A DNA stretch of 64,000 nt from Gloeopeniophorella convolvens (Eukaryota; Basidiomycota; Agaricomycetes; Russulales): NCBI GenBank assembly GCA_022496205.1, contig WTXD01000057.1, forward strand, positions 62,001 to 126,000. The letters are read 5' to 3'. Position 1 is the first letter of the stretch. Every line of letters begins with the position of its first letter. The notes beneath the pieces are model-generated. The model worked only from the letters and a program-made list of their open reading frames with translations. It did no database searches and was not told the DNA's origin. Made by a program: the position numbers and the translations under genes. Of this stretch, positions 10,764 to 22,352 are shown piece by piece.

Positions 10764-12806
10764 ATATGCAATATTCGTAAGCAGTGCGTCAAGCAACCGC
10801 AGAAATTCCCGGTAAGGGGAGAGGGGAGAGGGGGTGGCGGTGTGCGCAGTTGCAAAGCAGACTGCTAACGGTATTTGAGACGATCAGGGACATGATATCA
10901 CGCCGGCCGCCACTCACTGGGAACTTCCAGGAAAGCTACTGAATTGCATCTGAATGAGACGGGTTTCCATCATTCCTCTGTAATAAAAAGTTTCAAACTG
11001 CTTTCATCTTGGTATGAGGATATCAAGCACGAATAAGCATGATCATGAAGGTGGTGCCGGCCCTAATGTTGCAGCAGAAGGTAGTGCAGGCTCACTGGCA
11101 AGGAAGTGCACGGTTTGCGGTGCTACACAGTGGGTGCGGGAGTTTCCGTGAACTCGAGACCAGATAGTGTGACCCGTCGAGTATACACGAGTGAGAAGAC
11201 AAGTATCCGTTTGTCTACATAGTTGTGTCAAACGGTAAGAAGAGAAGAGTGTAATGCTACGACCGATGTATGGCCGATCTCCTTATCTTACCACTATCTG
11301 ATGATCACGATTCCAACGAACAGTTGAAACTTGGGCGCTGATAAGTTGATAAACCACAGCGCTCTCCGCGCAGCCAGCTATACCGAACAACCAGGAGTGC
11401 AGGGATATAAATTCTAAGTTTTATGTTACAAGGCTGAGGCATGGCAGCCGAACAGAGCGTGATCACCAACCTCACTGGATGTCTCGGACAGGAAGGCTCC
11501 TGTAGGAGCTTGAGTGGTGAGTGGCATAATGTCTAGATCTCCCGGTAGTAAGATGTAGATCAAACACGAACGCAAGTGATATCATATCAAATCTACGCGG
11601 AGACAAAGCTATCACATGCATAGACTATGGACCAACCCCTCTTGGTAGACGAATTAAAGTGGGACCGGCTGGCGATGAAACTACACAAATGGCAGTCTGC
11701 ACGTTGTGCAGTAGTCAGGGTTACGTTCAGAGAGTGGAGGTGGGCCCGACCGCCCTGAGGCAGTGATATACACTATTGAGCACCTAGACAGGGGGTTCCG
11801 CGGGGACACGGAAGTGAGAGCCGGGGAAGATGTACCTGTTTACCCACTCCACTATTGGATACCCGAAACTCAAATTGCCATCAGAATGGATGAACAGAAG
11901 ATGCACGCAACACTGAATCAACTTGGCTGGATCCCATCGATGATCTCTCGGTGTCACGCTCAGAGGTTTCGACACCTCGAAATGTAGAATCCAGCGCGCA
12001 ACGATGCAGAGTAGGAGGTGAAGAGGTACATAAAAGCCTCGCAACCACAAATGTTCATCATGTCTTGGCAAGCGAAGGTTGCTGGGCATTACGTTGAATT
12101 GATAGAAACGCGGATAAGTATCCCTCAAGCCTACAAAAGTATCAGACAGTGAGTGTCCTGTGTCCAGATAATGGCCAATTTCGATGACCATGAAGGTACG
12201 CAAATAGGCTCAACGTTACCCACATAACCTACGCAAAGCCCGCACAATTCCCGTAGTGCTCGGGGCACGCGAGGCGCGGCTGGGCAACGTGTCCAGATTC
12301 CGCACGAGACGTCGCACACCAACGGAACGGAACGGCATGGTCACGTCCCAGCGCGCGCGCTTATCGCCTCGCTGAAAGGAGGTCGGGCTTCAGCCACGGC
12401 ATCGAGAGACCATAATTGGTGCCACATACCAACCATGAAACGTCGGAGGAATGACCGGACATCAAGATGGTAAGCGTTGGACAACGAACCCAGGACGACG
12501 CTTGGCGAACGGGAAAGTTGGGTACACGCCCGGTCGGGTGGCCATGAGGTCTGACGAAGCGTGTGCAGGGAGACAGTCGGGAGTACTTGGAAGATGAGGC
12601 TTCGTTCTCGCCCACACTGAGGTCTGCGAGCCGTACGCATTCATAAATCGGTGAAACACGTGATAAATCATAGTAATTTCTGGCTTTCAGGTTTTTGAGA
12701 GTAATAATGGGCCTGTGTTTGGGGATTTTGGGCGTGTAAGTACCTGGAGCGTGTACCTGAATTTCATCGACGAAAGTGAGTTGGCGACCCATAGCTTTGG
12801 GCTACA
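10764..12806. other. Intergenic region, no firmly supported gene
   Basis: AT-richer than its neighbours. The longest frame, 11784-12203 (-), holds one hydrophobic stretch (LHLLLCIVARWI) but no recognised motif or paralogue. The 3' end of the serine-rich gene at 12807 may extend left to about 12340 through further exons. Confidence 0.4.
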
Positions 12807-13585
12807 TTAGCACTTACCCCAGAAGGGCTGCCTCCCGGTTCTGCGGCAACAGCTCCCTGCGTTGGTTGTCTTGGCGGAGATACTGGGAAAATGTGCGTCG
12901 TACCAGAGGAGGATGAATGTGCGGCCCGACCTTTGTGCACCCAGCCACTCGGGTGTCACACTTGTCTCTAGTGGTACGCTTGCTTGTTTAAGCGGCGAGC
13001 TATGTTTTACAAAAGATACAGAGCGCGACGGAACTTTCTGAGAAAGGCGGCGTTCGATCTCCTCCGTTGAGCTCGCCGACGATGAGTCCTGCCGTCTGAA
13101 GATAAGGTGATCATGTGGTCTTTGGAACATGGAGGCCGGTGTTTTTGGGGCTGGCCGGGAGACGAGCGCATCAACTCCAGGAGAGACGAGTTGAAAATTG
13201 ATGACGGGCGATGAGGACGACCACGCGCTGACACTCGAAAAACGACTCCTCCGAGTTGTATGCGATTGAGACTCGGGGCTACTCAGCAGACCGGCCGGCT
13301 GTGGTGGTACTTTGTGTTGCGCAGAAGCCCGCGCTTCAACTTGCTGAGAGCTCGCGGGTAACTCGAGGCTCGGTAAGTCTTCTAGTTCCAAGTTGGCAGA
13401 TTATGCAGAGAGTAGAGGTAGTACCTCACCTGTGGTATAACTACCCAACGACGTGCCCTCCTCTACGCGTCGGATGAGATTGACATCCTTCTTCTTGACA
13501 GGCTCAGCTTTCTCGACATGTTCCGATATGACGTGTTCAGCGAAGCTTTCATGCGAGGCGGTGGCGTAGCGGTACTAATCCCATT
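12807..13585 (-). CDS. Uncharacterised serine-rich protein, partial model
   Basis: I do not recognise this gene. On the minus strand an exon near 13583-13434 encodes a charged helical piece (HVEKAEPVKKKDVNLIRRVE) and ends at a GTGAG donor. The next exon (from about 13385) is strongly Ser/Pro/Arg rich (SSVSAWSSSSP, RRQDSSSASSTEEIERR), like a disordered phosphorylated region. It ends with a helical segment readable in a different frame (QYLRQDNQRRELLPQNREAA) before a GTAAGT donor near 12828, so there is either a small unseen intron or a frame break near 12900. More exons may lie to the left, to about 12340, and the start is not found. Composition and splice sites support coding; function is unknown. 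Confidence 0.4.
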
Positions 13586-14215
13586 GACGAAAATGCAAGA
13601 TACGGAATGTACAATTGCGCGAGTGGTAAGTCAATATGAGTCGGAACTTGACCAAGGGCCACAATTTCGACAAATCCTGTTGATTAATTACGTGATGTAT
13701 TTTCTGTCGCGTGTGCGGGCCGGAGGTGCCGATGGAGAGTTGCTCCAGTGCTCCGAACGCTCGCCGCCAACTCGCCGCGACTCCTGACTCGGCGGGACCA
13801 TTGGCCCCTCCGCGCTCTCTTCTCAACTCTCATATCCTTTCTGGCGACTGATCATGCTCCTTTGAGCCTTCTGTGCGTGATTGATTGATTTGGCCCACGT
13901 TGCATGCCGACAGGCGCCCACTTTCACCACAAACTTTCGTCCAACGCCTCGGGCGGCTCGGCACAGTTTCACCTGAGCCCATCGACTTACTACACGCTCA
14001 GCTCGCAACAGACCTTCGCCTTTCTTGCATGTAACGCTTCAGGCCGTGACTGACCTCCATTATCTTCGAGGCGTTGGATATCACCCGCCACGCTCGTGGG
14101 CCCAGATGAGCGACCGCAACGCCAGTAGGTTCCGGGGTGAGTGAACGCGGTTCCATTTTACAGCAACTTTTATCTCACTCCTCCACGTTTTCTTCAGCTG
14201 TCCACCAACACGACG
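13586..14215. other. Intergenic region
   Basis: Probably shared upstream sequence of the divergent genes at 12807 (-) and 14216 (+). No gene seen. Confidence 0.4.
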
Positions 14216-14808
14216 ATGTCGCAGCCGCCAAATAAAAGTAGGCCCCTCGTCGTCATCGTTGCTAGCATTGATAGCTTCATCTTCGTCGTTGCGCTCATTC
14301 TGTTGGTGGTCCCATACGCCCGGCGTCGCCAGATGAAAAACTTGGGGACTCGATCTTGGGCGACCAAGCCTCAACGGCAACTCAAGTGCTCATTCTCTGT
14401 CGATGCATCTGTCGCTCCTCGAGCCCGAGCCAAGTATAAACCCAACGCTTTAGGAACTTGGCGGTGGCACAACCGAATACCGCCATCCAGCCAAAGCATC
14501 GTACAATATTACAGAGATTCACAATACAATCCCCAGGACGCTTTACGCTCTCCTCCGTGTCCTCTAATCACGATGTTCCCCTTCACCTAGGTTCGAGTCC
14601 GGACTATCAGTCATTTCGCGCCGCACCACAGCCATTGCTACGACATGCTCGTACCCAAATCGCGCATATACCAATAGAGCAGCTTACAGAGGGCTCTGTG
14701 ACAGATGGCTCGCCGCAACGCGGACCATCACCTGCAGCAACTAGCGCCGACTCGCACGCACCTGGCAACTGGCTGCATGTTCCGAAATTCCGCTTATCAG
14801 CGCGTTAG
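14216..14808 (+). CDS. Small single-pass membrane protein, likely frameshifted
   Basis: The ATG at 14216 begins MSQPPNKSRP, followed by one strong transmembrane helix (VVIVASIDSFIFVVALILLV) and a basic stop-transfer stretch (ARRRQMK). This short-N-terminus, one-helix, hydrophilic-tail layout is common among unnamed Agaricomycete proteins. The first frame runs to 14590. From about 14455 a second frame has more protein-like Pro/Ser composition (QPNTAIQPKHR to HVPKFRLSAR, stop at 14808), so a one-base slip near 14455 is possible. No conserved domain is seen. Function unknown. Confidence 0.4.
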
Positions 14809-15035
14809 ACGGGGGTTTCTCCTTCATCGCGAGCGCCGCCCCCCATCCGCAGGCTGCAGACCACGCTCGAATTCGATGGCCTTATTCACCTCACGAGACA
14901 ATCAGCCAGCATGCGGATAGCGTCTGCTCGAGCGAATCCCAATGTAATATGATGCCGGACAAAGGACCCATGTGTGATGGGGATGGCAAGATTTGTATCG
15001 CACGAGGTGCGCGCAAAGACCGCCTCACCCTGCGT
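14809..15035. other. Intergenic region before the microsatellite
   Basis: No gene supported. Confidence 0.4.
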
Positions 15036-15095
15036 GAATAGAATAGAATAGAATAGAATAGAATAGAATAGAATAGAATAGAATAGAATAGAATA
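15036..15095 (+). repeat. (GAATA)12 microsatellite
   Basis: Twelve perfect head-to-tail copies of GAATA. It lies about 150 bases left of the start of duplication copy B and has no counterpart in copy A. Confidence 0.98.
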
Positions 15096-15642
15096 ATCAT
15101 TTGGTCGAAGTACGTGACACGGCGCAGCAAGCAGTTGCATAAGCGCGCGGCTCGGTCCGGGGATCCTCGGAAACATGGCCCGCCTTCCCGCCGAGCTGGC
15201 CACGGATTTCTGGGGCCATTCACTCCTCGGAGACGTGCGCTCGGAGGGCATGGTGCCCGTGGGACAAGCGTTCAGCAAGCTCGTCGGAGGCCAACTCTGG
15301 CCAACTACATTTGCAAGGCTACAGCTATCGTCTCGCGCAAATTCCGCATCACGACTACCCGTCCCACGGCCTCAACTCCAAGGGGTTCATGGGACCACTG
15401 AAAGCGTCCTGCGATTCTCAGCGTGTTGACTTTGTTGTCCTACGTACGGACCCGTACTCCAGTCCTCATGACAGTACGTGCAGAGCTTTGGCTTGAATTG
15501 GGAACAAGGGACTCCTAGGGGATGCTTTTCCGACGTCAAGTCTCCACATGCCATCGATGGTTCCCACACCTTCTCTTTCCCTCCAGGAATCCACGCGCAT
15601 GCCAGCCGGACCTATGCACCTATGCGCAGCCTTTCGCAAGTA
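15096..15642. other. Left edge of duplication copy B
   Basis: An open frame from the ATG at 15175 (MARLPAELATDFWGH, to 15429) is GC-rich and protein-like at first. It has no counterpart in copy A and no recognised family. I leave it as a possible exon fragment. The piece 15460-15620 keeps the minus-strand WREREG...IDGMW similarity with copy A. Confidence 0.35.
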
Positions 15643-16179
15643 TTATCGAATCGCATGGGGAGTAATTCGCCTGTCGGATAGTCCGGTCAACATGTTCCCT
15701 GCATGTTCCCCAGGCGGGTGAACCTTTCTTCTTTTACTTCCTCTTTCCCCCGGTAATGATGGTTCCCCGGGCTCCGCCAAGGTAGATATGAACATCAACG
15801 AGGCCTCAACGGGCTCTAGATTACCATCCGCGCGCATTGCTGATGCGATCTCCTTCGTCATCTGGTCTCTGCAGGCGATCGATATCGATAACGCGTCGCG
15901 CAGCTTCGCGTCTTCCCTTTGTTCTGTCTTTTGACTGGCAGTCGATCTTCACCCTACTGATAAAGCGTGGTTAGCCCCAGTCTCTACAAATCGCCCTCCT
16001 ATCGTCCTGAGGCATTCAACATAGGCATCGCGAATCCTGCACTCGGCACTCGCCGCACTCAACAGTGCGCTTGTTCCGTGGAGATAGTTCAGGTACGCGC
16101 GGAGGGCTCGCGGGGCAGTCAGGATCGTTGTAACTCTGGCAGATTTGCGCAAGATTCGCACATCGCAGATCTGGATCAC
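15643..16179 (-). pseudogene. Duplicated unknown small coiled-coil gene or remnant, copy B
   Basis: Copy B reads better than copy A. A piece ending DAYVECLRTIGGRF (about 15990) can join, by a GTAGAG donor and an AAAAG acceptor, to TEQREDAKLRDALSISIAC and on to SLMFISTLAEPGEPS, stopping at 15643. The helical, charged middle resembles a coiled coil. I find no ATG in frame before the first piece (it starts only at GTG), so either an upstream exon is missed or the copy is truncated. It lies just downstream of the zinc-finger stop, as in copy A. No function can be assigned. Confidence 0.35.
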
Positions 16180-16260
16180 TCTGTCTTTGGACCATGGAAA
16201 AGACGCCTGCTTCAGGGTACAGCGCGAGAGCTAAATAGGTGGATACAGAGGTGCGCGTAA

Positions 16261-18314
16261 CTACTCGTCTGAAGGACCGGGAGATGGCTGATCATCAACT
16301 TCTTTCTCATATACCCCAAGCCCCTGATCCAATAGCCGCTTCCTCTGCTCCTTCGCCCATTTGTGGTATGGACCCACCTCGACCGGCGCGCCGCTTATCA
16401 CCCTCGGGACCATGTACGCCTCGTACATGATGAGCCATCTCATCTCTTGTCCGAGGCGGTCCTTGCCACCCTTCTCCGACAGGCGAGGGCAGACACCCTT
16501 GCGGGCCCCAGAATTGACGTGGCGCACACAAGACTCTACGCGCGCAAAGGGCTTCCAGCACCGCTTGCAAAAGTACAGCTGCGAAGGGTGACTGGAATCG
16601 GCTGCGCAGTGCCGCTTGAAGTTGACCCAGTCTTTAAGGGTCGGGTCTCCTGGGCACTCCTTGCACTTGAGTGGCCTCTCCAACTTGCCGTCTGAGGTCC
16701 ATGTGTCGGTGACGGCGAAGATGGTTTGGCGGGGCGTCAAGGAAGTGGTCTTACTTCCTTCTCGGATGGTCGTCGGGCTCGGAAGGGCGACCTGTGGGAG
16801 AATCCCAGCTGTGACGATGGCGTCGAGATCCTCCAGCTGGGGGAGAGGATCGGATCCATGAGAGCTCTGCACGTATAGTGCCTCCGGCAGAAGCTCTACA
16901 TGAATTTCGGAGGCATGGGTCACAGGCACTCTTGCTGCGCGACCGGCCTTTTGGAATATATGGATTGATTTTGCTGGAGTCCGAGCGGCAGATGCCTCTT
17001 GGACTCCTCGCTTGAGTCCCGCACGCCCGAGGGCGTCAGGAACTGCGCGCCGCCCGCTCTTGCGCGGCTGCCGCTCGGGGGTCTTACCCTTCATCGTATG
17101 GCTGGTGGATGGGCTGGTGCTGGATGAAGGGCCACACGCGGGCGGCTGTGATGCGTTTCCTGAGACGCTCGACCCCGAGGCATGATGTGTTTCAGTCTCG
17201 GTCGGAGGTACCGCAGACTCGGTGGGCCCCGAGGGCGCTTGGAGGGTTGGGCCAGATGTTGTGGTCGTGGTCAATGCCAGCCGGCCGTCATGCCTGGAGG
17301 TGGTAGCATCAGCAAGCGTGTCCCTTGGTGCGCCAGGTGATCAGAAAAGCTACTCACTGCAACCATCTTGGGTCCACTAAATCATCGTCAGCCCGCGCCG
17401 TACTAGGCCCGGCCACGGGCTGCTGTGGGAGTAGCGAGCCTAGGTCCCTCCCGTCGAACTGGAGCGCCGTGTCATCGAAGCCCAGGTCGAGCACACTTTG
17501 GCCAGCGCCACCGGGCCCCATCTCACGCTGAGAGACAGCGTGCACAGGTCTCTGTGCGAAGTCGAACTGGCCCCACTGCGAGGCCGGCGCTCCGTTCGTG
17601 AAGCTTGCACTGGGGAGTGCAGCAGCATAGGACGAAACTCCTCCGTCATACGGCAGGAAGCCGTTCAGTGGGGAGGGGGTCATGTTTATGCTGAAAGTCA
17701 AGGCTGTATGCGAGCTCAGATGTGATCCTATGGTCTCGGAGGCGATGGAACTTACAGGGAGTGGGGGGGAGCTGGGACTCAGCGACATTGTAGCCCGGTG
17801 TGGCATGCACGAGAGGCATCACTGCGGGGGCCTGGTGTGCTGCATACGCGGTGGCATTGGGCATATTGAACATGTCGTTGGAGGCCGGGAAGGGCATCGC
17901 CGCCTGCGGTGGGATCTGAACGGCGGGAAGGGGTGGCGCGGAAACAGCCGCTGCCCCGGAGTAGGAGCCATCAAATGTTGGCTCTACGAAGGTAGTCCCC
18001 CATCTCTGAGTCGAAGATGCGTAGAGCTGGGAGGGCTGAGGCTGATTCGCGCCGCCGTACGAAGTGCTCCCACCCGCGGTGGCATCTTGAGCACTTGAGT
18101 GGGGCCCCGTTGGGATCGCGGTATCCCACAAGTCGTTGGGGAAATGACCAAATTGGGACAAGAAGTTGTAGAAGTCGGAGGTATCGAACGTTGGCTGTAC
18201 CTGAACGTGCCCTCCAGAGTGATCGTCGGCGAGTGGCTGTTCCTCCACTGGTGGTGAGTTGGGATAACAGGAGGTGGAGAAGAAGTTGTGGGTGTAGGAC
18301 GAGTGATGCTGCAT
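16261..18314 (-). CDS. C2H2/C2HC zinc-finger protein, tandem family member B
   Basis: Closest paralogue of the gene at 4863-6839, with the same three-exon plan: 18314-17756, 17690-17358 and 17293-16261. The start is the ATG at 18314 (MQHHSS). The first exon has diverged most and gains a stretch ending in VAESQLPP. The last exon is nearly the same, with the basic block ERQPRKSGRR, C-X2-C-X14-H-X6-H, then C-X2-C-X12-H-X9-C and the MYEAYMVPR tail. The reading frame is intact. The Ser/Pro-rich low-complexity front with zinc modules near the end suggests a nuclear regulator, by inference only. The upstream 193 bases are identical to those of gene A, so the two are likely expressed alike. Confidence 0.8.
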
Positions 18315-18368
18315 CGTGATATTGAGTTCAGAGGTGGGGATCGTGCAAGAGTGATGAGTGTGGGGAGA

Positions 18369-18561
18369 GATAGAGGATGGACGCGTTGTGCGAGAGGCTT
18401 TTATGGAGTCAGGTGAGCGCGCGTCAGTCCACGGCTGCGGAGTCCAAGCCACAGAGATCTCCTGATAACGCTTGTGTCTTTCGCTTGTGTCTTATGGATC
18501 GTCAACGCGTCGTTCGTCGGAGATTCAAGGACAATAGACAGTGTTGGTGTGTCCATAGAAA
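18369..18561 (-). promoter_or_regulatory. 193-base upstream block identical to that of zinc-finger gene A
   Basis: Partner of 6895-7087, without a single mismatch by eye. It includes the TATA-like CATAAAAGCC (minus strand, about 18396-18405). First differences outside are at 18562 on the distal side and just below 18369 on the gene side. Confidence 0.7.
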
Positions 18562-18603
18562 ATACATACACGCGGATAATTTTGAAAGCACGCGTGACTG
18601 CGG

Positions 18604-18623
18604 TTGGAGTGTCAGTGCTCCAA
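18604..18623. promoter_or_regulatory. Conserved inverted repeat TTGGAG-N8-CTCCAA, copy B
   Basis: Same sequence and distance to the gene as 7132-7151. Confidence 0.4.
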
Positions 18624-20494
18624 AGACACCAGAGAAAGGCATCCCAAGTCTGACACATGATAAGACTCGGGGATTGCAGACACTTGACACCAACCTGACA
18701 TTTACGCTTCACGACGCGGAATCAATTTCGGCGGCATAAGCGGGCAAGGCACCAAGGCCACACCGAGGTCCATGCCACTGTAGCGACCAAGCCAAAGGAT
18801 CACGGTTGGGCCTGCTCACGTGTGAGTACTTAAGCATAGGAACGCCGAGTTTAGGGGGCAAATGGTATGACATTCGACTATCACGTAGATGCACATCGGA
18901 AAGCGAAGCCCGAGAAGCCCGAGGACTGTGGGAAAACCGCGTCCTCCTGCCACGAAGCAGCCACTGGCACCTGCTGGTGTGGTATGTCCGTTAGTCTAGA
19001 AAACACCGACCCAAAGATCGCTTGTTCACTCACACAAGCAAAGAGTCAACCATCCAGTCCACTCTCATTACCACAATTGGCATCCGAGTTGCCTGGCGCC
19101 ACAACGGCTTCCAACTTTCCTCTCCCCGGAGAGAACAAACTACCTATGCGAGAGTCTATGCTTTCAGAATCAATATGGATTCGTCGAGGCAGAAAATGAT
19201 GCTCTGATTTGCGTGGCGGCTGCCAGCGCACCGCGGTCGACATCTTCGCGTCGATAGTAGCTTCGGCAATTCACCACGCTTCGCGTGAATTGACATAGTG
19301 CTCGGTCAGCGCTGAAAGAAGAATTGCTCTAGCACGGAGAAAGGAGAACAGCACGAACGAGATTGGTGGAGGATTCGAGAGATGTATCGTTGCATGATGT
19401 TTGACGAGCGCCGGGGCGAGCACTGGCCAGCGGAGTCGGCACGCTCATGGGTAGATCGAGCGTCGCGAGGGCCGGCCGCACCTCCATTGCCATAATCAGC
19501 GACCCGGGGCCGTCTGAAACCAGAAAGGACCTACCACAATGAATGCGTCGTTCCTTCGGGAACGAGGTTTCAGGCCAAAGTGGTGATGATATCTGCCTTA
19601 TCCTCTCGATCGGATGCGTCGACATCGGGTACCTTGATATGGTGGTCGAAGGAGATGTAAAAACAACAGGCTTGCGTTTGGTGAGCTTCGCACTATAGGG
19701 TCCCATTGATGCTTCAGATTGGTGTGTCCAACACGAGCGAGAATGGACGGAAGAACCTGGGATTATTTCCAAAAAGGGTTGAATATCAAGGGGATCCAAA
19801 AGATCCATCCACCTAGAAGAGATGCCTGGTCGTTGCGGACCGTCCGGTGCTTGGCGTCGTCAGGCGTCGTCGAGGACTCCGAAGACAAAGTTGGTCTGGT
19901 CATATGAGTGTTGACATATGAGTCGGGCCGGCACCCGCACCGCGAACCTCCGTTCCGCCCTGTTCCGCCGCGCCGTGCTAGCGTCCTTACGCGCTGACCC
20001 TGCCCTCCGCCGCGAGGGTATCAAGAACCGGTGGACGATTATCGGCCCTTACGGAGTACTCGGCGGCCTTCGCCAGCGGATCAAATGTTGTGGCAAGCTG
20101 CCGCACGAGGTTTCACATTAGGCAATCGGCGCCCATACCTGCTCCATAACCTCGCCCGTCCAGCTCTCTCGTATCCAGCACGTCCAACATCTATTGTACC
20201 CTCAAGATGGAGGCGCACGATTAAAGCAGTGAGCAGAGGAGAAGCAAGTGCGTAGTCGCACATCTATTCGCAGCTGGCTGAAGGACGAGCAATGTGTAGT
20301 ACAGCACGGGACGGGCACAAGCAAGACAAGCTATAGACCTAAATCGTACACGAAATCGCAGAGGCATCATGCCCGCGAGTTTTCCTTAGACGTTACGGCC
20401 GACGATGAAAGTAAAACGGGACCAAAAACAAAACTCGTGATACCAATACCCCGCAGCTGCGGCGTGGTTCCCATCGAGAGAGCTAGAGCGCCGC
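18624..20494. other. Duplicated and intergenic sequence
   Basis: Right part of copy B. The frame 19918-20121 (+, MSRAGTRTANLRSALFRR then NRWTIIGPYG) reads like protein and has a diverged partner near 8530, but no complete gene can be drawn. Nothing else found. Confidence 0.4.
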
Positions 20495-22352
20495 TTACTC
20501 TGTTACCTTCTTCCACTTGGAGCTGTCCGGAACCTCCACTCTCATCCTGGCCGCCCAACTTCCATCTCTGATAGGCTCCCCGGTCTTAATCCACTCATCG
20601 AACTCCTTGTTGAACTCCTCCAGCACCTCGAAGGCGATGGTGATCTTCTCGTCGGTCCGCAGCGACCACACGGCGTCACAAGACTTCTCGACGTGACGCT
20701 CGCACGAGTCCTCGCGCCCGAAGCAGTCCCCGCACGAGTAGCAAGGGTAGACGGTTATCGGGTGCGCCTCGCAACAGTCGCAGTGGCGTTTGAAGTCAGG
20801 CCACCCGCTGAAGGACCTTTTAGGACAGAGCCTGCAGCGAATGACTTTGACCATCCTGCAGCTGATCTCCTCCTGTGTGGCGTCGAGAAGCGCCAGATGC
20901 CTCTCGCTCATTTTCTTTGGCATCTTGCGCACCTTCTTGACACCCCGGTCTCGCTGGGCCTTCTTGTGCTCTTTCTCTCCCCTCTTTACCCCAGCCGACG
21001 CTTTCCCCGCGCGAGTGCCTGCCGACCCCCGTGAGCCTTTCGGCCCTGACGGAGATCGACGAAGAACTCCCCGTGCGGTTGTGGCAGCGAGCATCCCCGC
21101 TCCGCTGCCCGCCGACTCGGATTCCGTGTTGGTCTTTGTAAGGGTCCTGGCGGAGGGCGTCTTGTTGGTCCTCCCCCTGGATCCTCCTGCTGCTGAAACG
21201 TCGATGATCGTTTCCTTTGCTTTTTTGACTGGTCGCTCCCTGAAGCAGCCACAACTGTTTGCGACTCCATCGTTCTCGGCTTCTGGGGTTTCCCTAGGCC
21301 GCTTACGAAGGACCTCCGGGGCGTGGGCCGTTCGCCCTGCCTTGACGGCATGGTGATGGGAGCCTCCTGGAGCTGCTCTTGCCAAGCAGCTCCGGGAGAG
21401 GACTTCGGAAGAACCGAATGATCGGGTGACCTGGCGCTCTGTTGTGAGTGACTGGGGAAAGGTTTACCGCGCGAGTACGCGATGGGAGGGGAGGCTGCTA
21501 CTCACGGGCCGGAGTAGTCTTCGTTAACGCATTGAGGGAGGCCATTGTGCAGACGATGGAGTTCCTCCTGGGTCCGCCAGCCATCATCGCCGCCATCAGA
21601 TAGGAGCCACGAAGGTCGGACACAGGTCATTTCGTCGGGCCCACACAACTCAGAGAGCTCGAAAGGTGCAGGCTCCGGCGCCGAGGAAACGATGTGTGTG
21701 GGGTCCTGCGGTGGACAATGTTGAGTGGTTCTGTCAGCCTGGGTATCACATCTTGTACTCACATATGACAGCGAGGTCGACAAATAGTCGTGCACCGGTG
21801 TGACGACCCGCCCCGTGCCGTTGACATGCGGTAAGCCAGAGAAATCAGACTCTGGAACTAATTTGCATTGACTCAGCGCGAGAATAGACGTGGTAGGTAT
21901 AGAAACACACCTTGGGAGAAGATCGCGGGAGTGTGGGAGGCCTATGGCGTAATGAGTATGGGTGGCACTCCTGATGAACCTTGAACTGTTATACGTACAG
22001 AGGGTACGTTGTTACCATAATACGCAAAAGTGTCGCAGAATCCAGGGGCGGTAAACACGGAAGTGGGTTGATTGATTTCGAGACCCTGTGGCACGTACAA
22101 TGAGAGGATATTGTGGCACCGTGCATACCAGGTACTCACGGTGAAGTCAGACAGCTCGGAGAGCGGTGTAGCTGGTGACGAGAATCCAACCGAGGGGGGG
22201 AAAGTGATGTTGTGGTCGTATTCAACAGCAGCGGGCGCGTCCCCAGTCTCGACACACTCGGAAGCAAAACCAGGAGATGGGTGAGCCGTGTTGTGAGGGG
22301 CGGAGGCAAACCAACGGAACGTTGGGTTAGCAGATGGCTGTGAATAGTTCAT
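20495..22352 (-). CDS. Zinc-finger protein, tandem family member C (diverged)
   Basis: Four or more exons: from the ATG at 22352 (MNYSQPSANPTF) to a GTGAGT donor after SELSDFT (about 22140); a short exon from GLEINQPTS to NNVPS (about 22090-21997); a middle exon within 21795-21502; and the last exon, about 21385-20495, stop at 20495. The last exon has a long Lys/Arg-rich disordered part (KKVRKMPKKMS) and two zinc modules, C-X2-C-X13-H-X6-H and C-X2-C-X12-H-X4-C. The surrounding signature (GWPDFKRHC...AHP) matches members A and B. It lacks the MYEAY tail and ends with KWKKVTE. A TATA-like CAATAAAT lies about 110 bases upstream. Probable nuclear regulator. Exon joins in the middle are less certain. 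Confidence 0.65.

Larger units (their letters stand above)
15249..20110 (+). repeat. Segmental duplication, copy B (about 4.9 kb)
   Basis: Direct-orientation partner of 3860-8760, offset by about 11.4 kb (exactly 11474 over the identical promoter block). It contains the unknown small gene remnant, zinc-finger gene B and its upstream region. Confidence 0.75.

Noticed and set aside
14588..14612. tRNA T-arm-like GGTTCGAGTCC
   Set aside because: The flanking bases do not pair into a T stem, and no acceptor, D or anticodon arms are seen around it.
15000..15270. Minus-strand frames with repeated FYSIL across the microsatellite
   Set aside because: Pure translation of the GAATA repeat.
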